Assembly: GCA_020631735.1 (NCBI GenBank)
Contig: CM036179.1
Location: 21,257,063 to 21,321,062 of the forward strand
Source of the DNA: Saccharum officinarum
Lineage: Eukaryota > Streptophyta > Magnoliopsida > Poales > Poaceae
DNA length: 64,000 bases
Direction: 5' to 3'
Both the position numbers and the translations under genes were made by a program. Below, piece by piece: positions 1 through 11,294 of this stretch. The notes below the pieces were generated by a model that saw nothing but the letters and a program-made list of their open reading frames with translations, was not told the origin of the DNA and ran no database searches. The number at the start of each line of letters is the position of its first letter. Positions within the stretch are counted from its first letter, which is position 1.

Positions 1-300
1 GGAAAAGACATTGATATCTGAGGCGGTAAGCGGCTCCTGCTTGCCCGCGAGGCGCGGGGCACAGCGGATTCCTGAGGCGGTTGGCCGCAACGGCGCGTCC
101 GGTGAGATCGAGGCCCCCCACACACCGACCTCGCCCGTCGGCTGCGATTTCCCGCAAAGGGCGCTGTCGACAACTCCGCTTCAACCAGGCAGAGAGGTAG
201 GCTCGCCACTGCAACGCCTCGCGGCTCCGGAATCCGGATCACGGTGCGGCGGCCGGCGAAGAAGGTGCTGCGGCCTGCGGATGAAACGGCGAGAATAGAG
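1..300 (-). other. GC-rich segment, possible 5' end of a leftward gene
   Basis: This GC-rich, CpG-rich stretch ends abruptly near 300 in AT-rich DNA, as grass 5' UTRs and first exons do. TGGGCC promoter motifs lie just to its right, so transcription, if any, would run leftward out of the window. An open frame of 95 codons on + (11-298) matches nothing I recognise and is probably a composition effect. I cannot name a product. Confidence 0.3.
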
Positions 301-365
301 AGGAGAGCACGCGCGTCCTGGTCTGCGGCGTGCGTGCGGGCGTGAGAAACCACGAGGAGGGATGG

Positions 366-472
366 TGGGCCTGTTTGTTTCGAAGGCCGTATGGACGGAA
401 GTGGACTGTACCTGATGGGCCTTTTGACTATAGGTCGTACTATTTGGGCCTGTGTTCTATTTTTCGTGGGCC
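366..472 (-). promoter_or_regulatory. Cluster of four TGGGCC site-II-type motifs
   Basis: Exact TGGGCC hexamers occur at 366-371, 416-421, 445-450 and 467-472. TGGGCC/T (site II) elements are known TCP-factor targets in promoters of plant housekeeping and ribosomal genes. Their position next to the GC-rich block at 1-300 suggests a promoter for a leftward gene. That orientation is inferred. Confidence 0.4.
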
Positions 473-2327
473 AAGTGAGTTCAAGTGAAATGTTTTCGGT
501 TTCTCTCCCGTTTTTTTTTCTCCTTTTTCTTTCTGATGACTATAACTGAGTACATTACACCATGAGAAATAGTTTCACAATATTACATTTTGCATATTGT
601 TAAACTATACATATTTATAGTAATCGATAGTCGAAGTTATAAATGTTTGAATTAGAATAAAACTAGAACTACAAACTTTATGAAACGGGAAAGTACTATA
701 TTTGCATGAATGTACCTATTCCAGGTCAATATATTTGCGTGATCTAACACTCTGTCCCAGTTTTTAGCTGAGGGAAAAAGATCAAAGGTATTAAGGTATA
801 ATGTGATGTGAACATACCAAAATGGTAGTGCGGTACACCAGGACCGAAGATGGTCTCCAGTTCGCTTATCAGTTGTACTTTTTCAGTGAAGAATTAGTGT
901 TTTCTCTCACGACAAATCACCGAACATTATTTTTCAGCCTGACTTTTCAGCAAAACGAACAGGGCGTCACGAAGGATGGAATGAAATGGAGTGTGGCGAA
1001 GTTAAAATTAAAATGTAAAACCAAATTAGTCCGTACCAAATCGTCGTCTCTCTCAGCTCCCTAGACTTGGTACCTACTGTGACGGCCACCACCGATGCAA
1101 AGTCACATAAATCAAAGTCACATGAATCACAGTGGTGTTGGTGGTCTTTTTGGCATAGCTCACGATAACTTTTTGTCAAACACTTAATTCTAAAACAGCT
1201 TTATGGGCTCTTCTTCTCACAAAGACATGAGTTGAGAAGAAGCTGAAAATAGTAGCTTATCCTAGCTCTCTCCCAGTCTCCCCTCATGAGCCGTTGGTGA
1301 AGCTTTTTGCTAAACACTTTTTTAAAAACAGCTCAACTTCACTAAAAGAGCGGCTTGTAAAGATGTTTTCCAAAAAAACAACTTCAGTAGTGAAGCTGAG
1401 CTGTGGCAAACAGGTCATATATCGTTTCTAAAGCTAATTCCAATTACAAGTCGATCTTTAACATGCAAGTCATTCACATCATGACCCACTAACTATTCAC
1501 ATCATCTTTCACTAATAGTGATGTCATCGATATCTTACTAACTATAAAACCCCATAATACAAGCTATCTACATCATATCCATTTAATTTCATTTAAAAAT
1601 TTTTATAATCTCCGCAGCGACGCACGAAATATCTTTAGTTATAAGATATACGTGTGATGGTCCAAACCATGAAGAAACGGCATCGAAGAGCATTTGTGTA
1701 CGCTGCCGTGTGAAGCTCTGCGTTTTAGCCAAATCGAAAACTCCACGTAGGGAGCGGTAGAGGCTCTGCGTGACTGCGTTTTAGCCAAATCGAAACCGCA
1801 GAGCCGTAGAGCCCATCATCTTGTTCGTTTCGCAAGGACTCATAGTTCCCATGAGAATATGCAACGATTCAACGAACAAGGTAGGTACCGCCGGCTGGCT
1901 GGCTGGCTGGCTATCAACATCAACGATCCCTGTCCTTCGGAGGCCACGTTCGCGGTCCCGTCCCGGTTGTTTGCTTCACGGATCGAAACAGCTGCGCGGT
2001 TTGCCGGGATGACAAGACCGAGTGGCAGATCGTTTCTTTGCGCGATCGTTTGTTGTGCCGCAGAGATAGGCGTGCGATACGGCGGATGCAACAACGCAGT
2101 GGCAGTACCAATCAATGTATCATCGTGTGACAGTGTGACCCGATGCTATCGCTTAACCGTTCATTAAAATTCTACTACACGTCACAGTTTGAATCTCTTA
2201 AGAAAAATGAAAATGAGATCCAAATAAGTCCTTGAGCATTTTGGCATCTCTGTCCCTTTACGATTACGAAAGAAGATTCATAAAAACTCCTCTTGTCTAA
2301 GTCATCCGTAGGATGAGAGAAAAGAGG
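473..2327. other. Intergenic AT-rich DNA with MITE and Helitron-like remnants
   Basis: No gene is recognised here. A possible MITE spans about 1148-1411, with weakly matching ends. The stretch near 1612-1643 resembles the GC-rich tail of a grass Helitron 3' end. A 23-bp segment containing GCGTTTTAGCCAAATCGAAA is repeated directly near 1720 and 1770. A (GGCT)n run lies at about 1893-1910. The overlapping open frames at 1821-2167 run on both strands, match no family, and are not called as genes. Confidence 0.4.
857..966. repeat. Short MITE, same family as the one at 7836-7945
   Basis: It shares blocks with 7836-7945: a GTTCGCTTATCAG-like left end, a central TTTTCTCTCACGACAAATCA and a right end GCAAAACGAACAGGG. 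The right terminus is well kept and the left is degraded. This is a very common short non-autonomous grass element; its superfamily is not certain from sequence alone. Confidence 0.5.
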
Positions 2328-2558
2328 AAATAAATTCTATACGACACTGTCATACAACACCCTATGTACTGCATTCTATGATTGCTCGACATATGTCTCT
2401 AGATCCCACCAGGCAAGCAACCACCAGTGGCGTGCGGTTGAGCCGAGCCCGCATTTTCCATGAAACGGTAAATCCAAACTAGCAGATAGGGCACATGTTA
2501 CACGATGAGTGGATGTCGCACGCAGGTGCTGTGCGACAGTATCGCATAGAATTTATTT
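2328..2558. mobile_element. MITE with 24-bp terminal inverted repeats
   Basis: The left end (2328-2351, starting AAATAAATTCTATACGAC) is matched by the reverse complement of the right end (2535-2558, starting AAATAAATTCTATGCGAT) at 22 of 24 positions. The 231-bp element has no coding capacity. I saw no clear target duplication, so the superfamily is undecided. Confidence 0.7.
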
Positions 2559-4222
2559 TCAAAAAAAGAGAGTCTTAAGGACCTCCTAAGGTCAAAAGAG
2601 TTAGGACCAAACCTCAACCTTGAGGTCTCTCCTTAACGCTTAAAAAAATTAGAGTTGTGGGAGGAAGAGGCGCCTAAACTCGGGTCAGAGCTCCGTTGCG
2701 GCTAACAGCGATGCCAAGGCCGCGCACATGCATGGTGACCGAGCTAGTTGGAGTAGAGTAGAGCAGGTAAACAAGGGTGACAATAGGGGGGCCGTGGCCT
2801 TGTGCGGGTGTACAACAGCTCTTGCGCCAACAAATCTCGCTCTAGCAGTGGCGAAAGAGGGTAGGGGCGGTGGGGGGACGGTTAAGAGAGGGCTGGGAAA
2901 ATAATGAGGATAGAAGGTTACGGTGAGGATACGAGAAGAGAAGAAAAGAGGACGCTATAATTTTTATGTATAATATATATGTGGGTCATGTTGGCCTACA
3001 TGACTTTTTATATTTTTATTATAAGGGAGAAATATCTCTTCATATATATAGGCCACAACTTAAGACTAAGGTTGGCCACACACATTACGGGATACTCTAA
3101 AAGATATCTAGAATTTGTAGGTGTATAGTAGAAACACATGTGAAACAATTGTGTGTTGCATGTGTGTATCACAAGGCACAAAATATATGTGTCATTTTTT
3201 TAATGTGAAAGACCATTTAGGGCTCAACCGCTTTACTTGGCTAGTGGGATTATATAATTTGTCGTTTTTATATATAAAGACTGTACTGATGGATACTGTG
3301 CATATACTTTTTAGCACATCCAATACAAAAGTGGACTCACTTATCTAAGTGATTGACTGAAGTATCTAGGAAAGTTGACCCTATCTAACCCACTTTTTCG
3401 TCGAGATCTCGCCGCTAACAGCACGCGAGAACTCGTGAGAACTATGAATATAATTCCACATTCCTCTTTTAAGGAATCTTCAAGGGCCCACCAAACTATC
3501 ACTTTCATCCCACCAACATCACTGTCTCGACAAGCAAAGACCAAGCAAAACCCTGCATCTAAGTCAACTTTGACTACCTTGACTCACGCGATCGCGGCGC
3601 CGGCTGCCGGTTCGCCGCGGCCGGAGCTGCACGTGGGACGTGATCGCCGGCGGCCGCCGCCGCAGAGGATCCGATCGACTCGCCGCCGGCCTTGCGTGAA
3701 CGCCTCTCTGCCTAGCTTGCTCCGTCGACCGACCCCGGCATCGGCATAGCAGTCGCGTGCCGACGTGTGGAGATGCTTGGTTGGCTTTGTTCTGTTGTTG
3801 CGAGGAGAGGAGAGAGTGGCCAACGGCGGCAGGGGATCGGAGGGGAGCGCGCAAAGATTATTCTCTCGTGCGCAGAGAAGACACGGTCGGAGGGAAAGAG
3901 GGGGGGGGGGGGGGGGCATCGACTGGCATATCCGCTCTGGGTATTGGATATTCGTTCCCTCAAACGGAATAATGCTTGGAATCTTCCGTGTCCTGGCCTG
4001 TAGTATGACCTGGCTTTGGACTTTGGTGGCATGTGAAGCCTCGAATGTGTCAAGCGTACCCAGTGGCTCGCATAGCTTTTTTGCATGGACCTTCTTTGGA
4101 CATTCTCAACAGTTCAATAGTTCATGGCACACTGATATTTTTTTTCTCACTCCAATAAATATAACACTGGATAAGTATTGCCATGGCTAGTATCCCCCCT
4201 AAATTCAAGAGGAGGCAAGTTT
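2559..4222. other. Intergenic region with a GC-rich island
   Basis: No gene family is recognised. From about 3580 to 3900 the sequence is GC-rich, with many overlapping open frames on both strands (up to 141 codons) that have no recognisable domain. A run of 17 G lies at 3900-3916. Two octamers matching the PHR1-binding consensus GNATATNC lie at 3926-3933 (GCATATCC) and 3946-3953 (GGATATTC), 20 bp apart. Confidence 0.4.
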
Positions 4223-4233
4223 GCCTGCAAATT

Positions 4234-4487
4234 ACTACAACAACAACAACAACATAGTCTTTTGTCCCAAGCAAGTTGGGGTAGGCTAGAGATGAAACCC
4301 AAAAGAGACGAGAAAACATGGAGACACATAAAGGGACAAAAAGAGCACAAGACAAAAAGAGGTCACGGTTCAGGCACGTTGATTGTCAATCTCCAAGCGC
4401 TCCTATCCATAGCTAAATCCTTGGGGATATTCCACTCTTTAAGATCTCTCTTAACGGACTCGTCACAAGTTAGTTTAGGTAAATGGG
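4234..4487 (-). mobile_element. 5'-truncated RTE-like LINE, 254 bp
   Basis: Read on -, this is the 3' terminus of the LINE family also present at 51465-52295 and 58040-58763. It begins inside the reverse-transcriptase ORF tail and ends in a TTG-repeat tail (AAC repeats on +, about 4236-4254). An 11-bp direct repeat, GCCTGCAAATT, flanks it exactly (4223-4233 and 4488-4498). This is the signature of target-primed reverse transcription with 5' truncation. Confidence 0.85.
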
Positions 4488-4498
4488 GCCTGCAAATT

Positions 4499-6537
4499 GT
4501 AGTGGTAAATTCTTCAAAGAAGAAACGTGGAGATTGGAGAAGTAGCTCTGCCCTACATCATCTCATCTGGCGTTGAAGATCGAAGTAGAAACGCGTGGCA
4601 ATCCAAATAATAAAGGTCAATGGCACCTGCATCAGCATCATTGATTGGGTCATGTGAGAGTTGCACATGGAATGAAGTTTTCTTCATCTGCTGCCTGATT
4701 AAGAAATGTGTCTTGTCGTATTAACTCAAAACAATAATGCAGTCCATTATTTATGCAAGTGCCAAGAAATGTAGTAAATGGTGACAGTGACATGTGAGGA
4801 GTAGGGTATCTCGCGGCGATATTTCGTGGTAACCTTCGGATTTGGATCGAGTATTGGTTTAAGAATAGGATATCGGATATCCCATATAAGCTTTCAATAT
4901 TGTTGTCTACAATGTGGAGAATGGCATTATTCTAAGTTGTCTCCCCAAGTTGGGGCTTTACAAGCTAATAAAGCCAACCAGCTAAAAACTAAGAAACTAC
5001 TAAAACCCTTTCTTCATCAGTAGCTGGTTTTGCACATTGGACCAAGACCAATACGCAATATTTTAATGAGCAAGGACATACAGGGACAACGATGGGTCTT
5101 TTAATTGAGATTACCTAGTTTTTAAAGTACTCATTTGTTTATTTCCGTATTATCGTTGGGTAAAAAAAAATCCGCATTGACATTTAGTTGATAGCATGTT
5201 TTGCTGAGCTAAACAAGCAGCGTTCTCACACAAATAAAAAAAATCTCTAACCAATTATATTTATAAATCGAAACATGTATCATATGAGCCAATAAGCTAA
5301 CAACACATAATATATGATATTGTTGTCTCGAAAGTCGAAAATTCCAAACATCATATTGTATCAAAATTCATGACGAAGAGCAAAAGGGATGTTGAGACCT
5401 ACAAAAAGTCCGCAGTCCAAGATCAATAGAAAATACTAGTGCCTTCAATCTTATTTTCTTTTTGTCTAAAAAAAGGTCATAATTTTCTTTTTTTAGAAAA
5501 CTTTGGATGCAAGTCTTCAATGTTCTTTTGATAACTACCAGTCTTAATCATTGTGTGCTGAGCTCCCTCGTGCACCGTCTTTATGTTATTCCACCCGTTT
5601 GAATTGCATAAGTTAACACCCCAAGTTCGAATTGATTAGTTTTGTGCCACCATGTTCATCCCTGTGAAGTTTAACAAAGCCAAAATATGATGTCATTTTA
5701 GATGTAATAGTTCACTCTGTGTAAGGTTAGTCTCAGTTTCAATTTCTTGTGTTTGGGCCTACTAAAAGAGAAAGTCATGTATCAGCTTGTCTGTTTAATG
5801 AAGTAGTTCATCTTTCTGCGAGTGTTCTTTGTTTGGTTGCACAAGATATGTGACCATGCTACGGCCCTTATAGGAGAAATCTATATCAGTACATTCCCAT
5901 TAAGCCTTGAGTGTGGCATCCCTTGGTTTCCTTTATTTACTCTACACTTAAATCTCTTAGACTCCCATTGTTTCATGTTGCAGTTGCAGTACTACATTCA
6001 GGGTAGATTATATTTATCATGCATGGCTTCAAATGGTGAAGCATGTTGGCCTGTCACGACCCAGTTCATGTTATCTTTGTTTTTGCCAATCATCGCCACT
6101 TTTACATTTCATGTCATCAGAGCTGCTAGTCCTATTTCCAAAGACTCAACATCAACTACACCACTTATTACAATATAGCCCCCTCTATAGTGGATGAAAA
6201 ATACCATGTTTCATGTATTTTACCTATGAAAACAAACTAATTCCTATGAAATTTTTTGTACAGCTCCTATGAAATTCCTACGTCCCAAATGGAAAAAGTG
6301 ATATATGGATGTTAAAATCCGTGTTTGAGCGATTTGGATGTAGCTTGAGGTATTGGTCTTCCACGCCTCAATAATTAGAGTAAAATTCACCTTACCAATT
6401 ATAGCCCCAGATCACCAGATGACATGACCCATTTGTCCACCCTTTGGGTGCCCCTAGCATTTTTCCTCCCACCAAACTCAACTCATCCAAAGTGACGAAG
6501 CCGCGCGTCACGAATAAATCCGCCACATCACCACCCC
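4499..6537. other. AT-rich upstream region of the SPX gene
   Basis: No coding sequence is recognised. The 118-codon open frame at 5822-6178 has no domain and lies in AT-rich DNA, so it is not called. One more GNATATNC octamer (GGATATCC) lies at 4875-4882, but a single site this far from a gene is expected by chance. Confidence 0.4.
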
Positions 6538-6545
6538 GCATATCC
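6538..6545 (+). promoter_or_regulatory. P1BS (PHR-binding site) in the SPX promoter
   Basis: GCATATCC matches the PHR1/PHR2 consensus GNATATNC. It lies 36 bp upstream of the likely TATA box and about 145 bp upstream of the SPX start codon. SPX genes are known PHR targets induced by phosphate starvation, so a promoter-proximal P1BS fits the gene's function. The consensus fixes six bases, so roughly fifteen matches are expected by chance in 64 kb. Position rather than mere presence is the argument. Confidence 0.6.
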
Positions 6546-6580
6546 TCCGTTCGTCCTCGTCCTCCTCTGCATCCGCCCCC

Positions 6581-6587
6581 TATTTAT
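6581..6587 (+). promoter_or_regulatory. Likely TATA box of the SPX gene
   Basis: TATTTAT in a C-rich context lies about 104 bp before the ATG. This leaves room for a short pyrimidine-rich leader, typical of grass promoters. It is the only TATA-like element between the P1BS and the start codon. Confidence 0.5.
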
Positions 6588-6690
6588 CTCTCCTCTGCCC
6601 TGCTCTCAACCTCCCCCACACTCCCAATTCCACAACGAATTCTCCACCACGCACTCCGATCAAATTTTGGTTTCTCGGCGCAAAATCACA

Positions 6691-9166
6691 ATGAAGTTCG
6701 GCAAGAGCCTGAACAACCAGATCGTGGAGACGCTCCCCGACTGGCGCGACAAGTTCCTGTCCTACAAGGACCTCAAGAAGCGGCTCAAGCAAATCGGCGC
6801 CGGCGCCGGCGCCGGCGAGCGGCGGAGCAAGCGCCAGCGCGTGGGCGACGGCGGCGGCGCCGGCTCCTCGCCGGCGATGACCCCGGAGGAGGCCGGGTTT
6901 GTCGCCCTCCTGGACGCCGAGCTCGACAAGTTCAACGCCTTCTTCCTCGAGAAGGAGGAGGACTACGTCATCCGGCTGAAGGTAATTATTGCTTGGCCGA
7001 TCGATTCCTTGATCCATTTCCCCTCCCTGTCTCTCTCGGCGAATAGTGGTCTGATTCCGTGTGGGTCGGATTGAGGGGACGCAGGAGTTACAGGACAGGG
7101 TGGTGAGCGCCGTGGAGATGGGCTCGGCGGAGGAGCTGCTGCGGGTGCGGAAGGAGATCGTCGACTTCCACGGCGAGATGGTCCTCCTCGAAAACTACAG
7201 CGCGCTCAACTACACCGGTGAGAACGCGCTCCCCTGCCGCGCCCTGTTTCTCGTTACCGGTTGTCGTGTTAGGTTAGAATAATTGAGATCTGCAACAGTG
7301 TAATGCATCCACGTCCCTGGGACCCGGGACCGGAATATTCTACGGTATCGTATGACACGTCATTTTACCTACTCCCTCCGTCCCTAAATGTTTATTTCTA
7401 GAAAACCGTATTTCCCTCACAGACACGTTACTCGGGCGACGTATAAAAAGGGACCGAGGGAGTATATACATTAGTTGATAACTTTGACCTAATTAGTTTG
7501 ACATGTGCCCCCATAGGAGACCTGAACTATAGATTTTATGTCACCTTAAAAAAAGTCACGGATAAAATGTTCTAGAGGACTACAAATTTGAACTCCATGG
7601 TTCGATTTGTAAATCTCACCATTGACTGTTAGTTTTTGCATTGAGTTCAAAGCTTTAAACAGATTGGTCATACTCATCAATGCACATAAGCATCACTATT
7701 TTCCAAATTTGTTGAACTCCCCGTTTTACTTGCAAGGCTAGAGTACCAGTGAAACATGAAGTCTTATTCACCACCGTGGGTCATGTGCTAAAAGTGTGGT
7801 TTCATTAGACTGTAGGACGATGATGAAAAGTCTTTCACCCTGTTCACTTGTGCTTATCAGCCAGCTATTCAACATTGTTTTTCTCTCACAACAAATCAGC
7901 ATCAGACAGAATCAGCCAGCCAGAAACCATCCAGCGAACAGGGTGTTTATCCACCACTATGGGTTACGTGCTATAAGTGTGGTTCCCACAAAACTTTGTG
8001 GAATGATGTCAACGACTCAAATCCAAAAATATTTAAACTAGCAAATTTAAGGACTAATGGACTAACGACACTATTTGAATCTTTTAGCCAGGCATGAAAT
8101 AACCATTTTTTTTTTGTCTTCGGTATCATACATAATTGTTTTTTCACATCGAAAGTGAAACTGAATTATGGAACTGAAGTTGTAGCTTTGAGCCTTTGAC
8201 CATACTGTACTTGAACGTTCTATTAGAATTAGGTCTTAACATTGGAGCTCCGAAGATGCACGTCTTGGCCCTTTCAGTACACTTAAATGAATGTTCCATG
8301 CTTTACTAAGTATATTCTGGTTTTATGTACTTGTACACTTTCGTGTACAATAACTGATGTGGAAGATACCTCTATCTGGAAAAAAGTTTGTCTGCAAATT
8401 GTTACCTTTTTTGATAAAGGATTGCTTTGGTATTCTGGATTACGGTCTAGAACACATTTTGGTTACATGTATATATATACATGTAAAATATATCAAAATT
8501 CATTTTAACTATTTGAAGAAGTTCTATTAAGCTTTCTAATTCATAAGTTAGGATGGTTTACAGCCCTGTTCTTTACATATATCGTCTTGGCAGTCATGGC
8601 AGATTTCCATTTTTCTCTTCTTAAGGTGCAACAATGGATGATTCTGTTGGTAATATCAGTAGTAGTGAACTTGAACAAAGAAAAAGCTCCTTTAGTTTTA
8701 GTGGCTGGGCCGGTTCGCGCTATTGCCAATTGCGCTTGTGCTGACAGAGTAGTGCTCTGTTTAACCAGGACTGGTCAAGATCCTCAAGAAGTACGACAAG
8801 AGGACCGGCGCACTGATCCGCCTGCCCTTCATCCAGAACGTAATGCAGGAGCCATTCTGCGCTACCGACGTCCTGTACAAGCTCGTCAAGGAGTGCGAGG
8901 AGATGCTGAACCAGCTCCTGCCCCGGAACCATCGGTCTGTGCCAAGCGAAGACGACGGGAAAGAAGACAGCGACAGCGACGACAAGCCGGCGAAGCCCAG
9001 CGCCTCGCTGGCCAACGGCAATGGCACTGGGGACATGGAGCTGGAGGAAATCGAGGACATGGAGAGCATGTACATGAAGAGCACGGTGGCCGCACTCAGG
9101 GCGCTCAGGGAGATAAGGAGCGGGAGCTCCACAGTGAGCGCATTCTCCCTGCCGCCACTACGGTGA
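6691..9166 (+). CDS. SPX2: SPX domain protein, SPX2-like phosphate sensor
   Basis: Three exons (6691-6981, 7085-7217, 8769-9166) join in frame through GT-AG introns to give 273 residues. Residues 1-35 (starting [18 protein letters not shown]) and the conserved segments [20 protein letters not shown] and [20 protein letters not shown] form a full SPX domain, including the lysine-rich surface that binds inositol pyrophosphates. A Gly/Ala-rich insert followed by RRSKRQR resembles a nuclear signal. The C-terminus has an acidic stretch ([13 protein letters not shown]) and ends [12 protein letters not shown]. Stand-alone SPX proteins of this size bind PHR transcription factors in the nucleus when phosphate is sufficient and block them from P1BS promoters. 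The structure is intact. SPX2 rather than SPX1 is inferred from the neighbouring BT1 gene (remembered rice gene order), so the paralogue call is less certain than the family. Confidence 0.9.
7333..7340 (+). promoter_or_regulatory. P1BS match in SPX intron 2
   Basis: GAATATTC, a perfect palindrome matching GNATATNC, lies 116 bp after exon 2. Intronic P1BS sites can contribute to PHR regulation, but a single site can occur by chance. Confidence 0.35.
7372..7462. mobile_element. Stowaway-type MITE in SPX intron 2
   Basis: It has CTCCCTCCGTCCC at the left, the complementary GGGACCGAGGGAG at the right and TA on both sides (7370-7371, 7463-7464). This is the Tc1/mariner Stowaway structure, 91 bp long. 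Confidence 0.75.
7836..7945. mobile_element. Short MITE in SPX intron 2
   Basis: Perfect 10-bp terminal inverted repeats, CACCCTGTTC (7836-7845) and GAACAGGGTG (7936-7945), bound a 110-bp element. It shares internal blocks with the copy at 857-966. Confidence 0.65.
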
Positions 9167-9387
9167 GGGCCGAACTCGCTGCCGCCGTTGCGATGACTGG
9201 GTGTTGTTGTGCTGTGCATACAACTTGCTTCTAATTCTTGCACTGCTGCTCATCCGTGCCTCGTGGCTTGTGCTGAAAGAAGATATGCCACTTCGTTGCT
9301 GTGTCACGTACACAAATACACAATGTTTGCTTCATACATAACGTCGAAGTGTTGTAAAATTAGCTTAAAGAAAGCGGAAATAGTCTG
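9167..9387 (+). other. 3' flank of the SPX gene
   Basis: This probably contains the SPX 3' UTR. It has moderate GC content falling to AT-rich DNA, with no canonical AATAAA signal that I can see and no other gene. It ends where the repetitive block at 9388 begins. Confidence 0.4.
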
Positions 9388-10380
9388 GTGAGGGTGTTCA
9401 TCGGACGCCTCGTGTCTCGGACGCTTCTTTCCAGGCCTGTGGACCGATCTAACAGGCATGCTGCTGTCTACCTTTGTTCCTTCACTGCGCATTGGATGTC
9501 GCAGCGTTCCCCGGCGGGCGTCTCCACTGCGCCGCCCGCCCGCTCCCCTGCTCTACTTAGCTTCGCAGTCGACGGTCACCCGTGCCCGCTCCTGTCACTA
9601 CTCCTGCCGCTTGCCCCACCTAACAGCGCGAGCACCGTCACGCCCACGCTGCGGCTGCCAGCTGGCAACTGAGGTCGTTGCCGACAACGCCGACAAGCGC
9701 CACCAGTACAAGGAGAAGCGCCGGGCCCTGGGTGGAAGCCCTCCAGCCTTGCCTCTTGCTACGTTGCGGCGTCCGATGCAAATGGCGAAGGAGGCCACAC
9801 CACAATAGGTTGCATGTTTCAAGCGTACATTTTAAATGTTTCAGATGTTTTTGAGGTATGTTGCACGTGTTTCATACGATTGTTGTAAAAGTATATCGAT
9901 ATGTTGCATATGTTGTAATGGTTGTACATGTATGTTGCAAAAGTCTGTCCTCAATGTTTCATCTGTTTTCTAGATGTTTGTTGCAAGTGTGCTTATCTAA
10001 ATGTTGCATATGTTTCAGTCATATGTTGTAAGTGTTTTATCTGGATGTTGCGTATGTTTGCAATGTTTTTCAAGTGTTTTTTAGGTGTTTCAGACGCATG
10101 TTTCAAGTGTTTCATCTGTCCTTTTTTATGTTGCAAGTGTTGCATCTGAATGTTTCAAAAGTACATCGAGTGTTGCAAAGAGATGCACGTGGGAAGCGGG
10201 AGGGGCGTGAACGGTCCCCGTGCGGGTGCACGGCGCGGGTGGCGTGGGCTCTCGCGTGCGCGGTCGACACAGGCGTGGTTGAGCGACATCCAGGCGACGT
10301 GGGCCCACACGTGGACGTGCAAAATCATAGAGCAGTCACGGGCGTCCATCAGGACATCTGGGCGCTAGCAGTGCCGTAAA
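9388..10380. repeat. Probable non-autonomous DNA transposon with degenerate internal repeats
   Basis: The ends are loosely inverted: GGTGTTCATCGGACGCCTCG at the left and GCGTCCATCAGGACATCTGG at the right. A GC-rich 5' third is followed at about 9820-10170 by a degenerate array of roughly 15-20 bp units of the type ATGTTGCAAGTGTTTCATCT. I have seen this arrangement in grass repeats but cannot assign a superfamily. The Cys/Phe-rich open frames inside are products of the repeat. Confidence 0.4.
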
Positions 10381-10470
10381 GAAAGTAACCATACTTCCGA
10401 GTCACAAATATATATGTCACTAGCACTGGGTATAAAAGTACACCAGTACATGAACAACTTTTCCATATTA

Positions 10471-10557
10471 CTCTCTCCATGTCAAATTATAAGACATTTC
10501 AGCTTTAAATACATGTTTAGAAAAGTCAAAACACCTTATAATTTAAAATGGCGGCAG
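10471..10557. mobile_element. Stowaway-type MITE, degraded
   Basis: The left end CTCTCTCCATGTCAAATTAT and right end ATAATTTAAAATGGCGGCAG are imperfectly inverted, and TA lies on both sides. It is 87 bp long. Confidence 0.5.
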
Positions 10558-10618
10558 TAGATTATTAGATTAGAGTATTGTAAACTCGCGTTATGAGGCC
10601 ACGCCGCTAGGATACTTA

Positions 10619-10845
10619 GAGTAAGTATAATAACATGTTGAATGCTGAGGTGGAGAAGAGAAGAGAAGAGAGAGGTGAGAGAGGAGAAACGTGTTGTAAG
10701 CTTGCAGTCATCTTACACACAAGAATAAGAAACTTTGTGAGAGAGACAAGTGGACCATGTATTGATGATGAAGAGCTAACTACTATATAAGTGGGCTGAG
10801 AGATAGACTGCAAAGATCCTTACAGCTGTATTATTAGTCTTGCTC
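10619..10845. mobile_element. Tourist-type MITE with TTA target duplication
   Basis: GAGTAAGTATAATA at the left is matched by the reverse complement of TATTATTAGTCTTGCTC at the right. TTA flanks both sides (10616-10618, 10846-10848), as expected for the PIF/Harbinger superfamily. It is 227 bp long. Confidence 0.65.
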
Positions 10846-10952
10846 TTATATAAGTGCGAGAGACAAGTTGGTTCACTATTTCAGAATTTACTTTTCACTT
10901 CTTTTTTAAGATATAAGATAAAAAATAGAAACAATGTATATTCTTATCTATA

Positions 10953-11294
10953 TCTCTTATAAAAATAAACTCCACTAGCAATTTATCTTGCCATGTAAAG
11001 TGTCCACATCAGCATCCACTAGACATCCCGCTAGCACATTCAACTATTTCGCCATGCCAAGTGTCCACATCAGCATCCATTAACACATCCAACTAACACA
11101 TACCATTATGTCTTCATTCAAGTTATTCGTATTAGCAAACCACATCATTTACCAGCATATATTTAGTTATCCACTCCAGAATGCTAAAAATCAACAACTA
11201 ACATGTATTATGATATTTATTCAATCATATTAGTAAATATAAGTAGTATAATTTTACCAGCATTCCTGCAGCAATGCACGGCGCGTTCTTCTAG
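10953..11294 (+). mobile_element. Candidate small non-autonomous Helitron
   Basis: The segment starts with TC after an A and ends with the GC-rich tail GCAATGCACGGCGCG, followed by TTCTTCTAG and then T. This agrees with Helitron termini (5'-TC, 3'-CTRR, insertion between A and T). The 3' stem-loop is weak and no coding capacity exists. The 5' boundary is a guess. Confidence 0.35.

Noticed and set aside
4178..4576. 132-codon open frame on +
   Set aside because: It covers the antisense strand of a truncated LINE with its AAC tail, so it is not a gene.
4875..4882. P1BS match GGATATCC as a regulatory site
   Set aside because: A lone octamer 1.8 kb from the gene; the consensus is expected about fifteen times in a window of this size.
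5822..6178. 118-codon open frame upstream of the SPX gene
   Set aside because: AT-rich region, no domain, no promoter or splice context; the length is plausible by chance.
9922..10379. Cys/Phe-rich open frames in the repeat block
   Set aside because: They arise from the degenerate ATGTTGCAAGTGTTTCAT-type array; no protein family fits.
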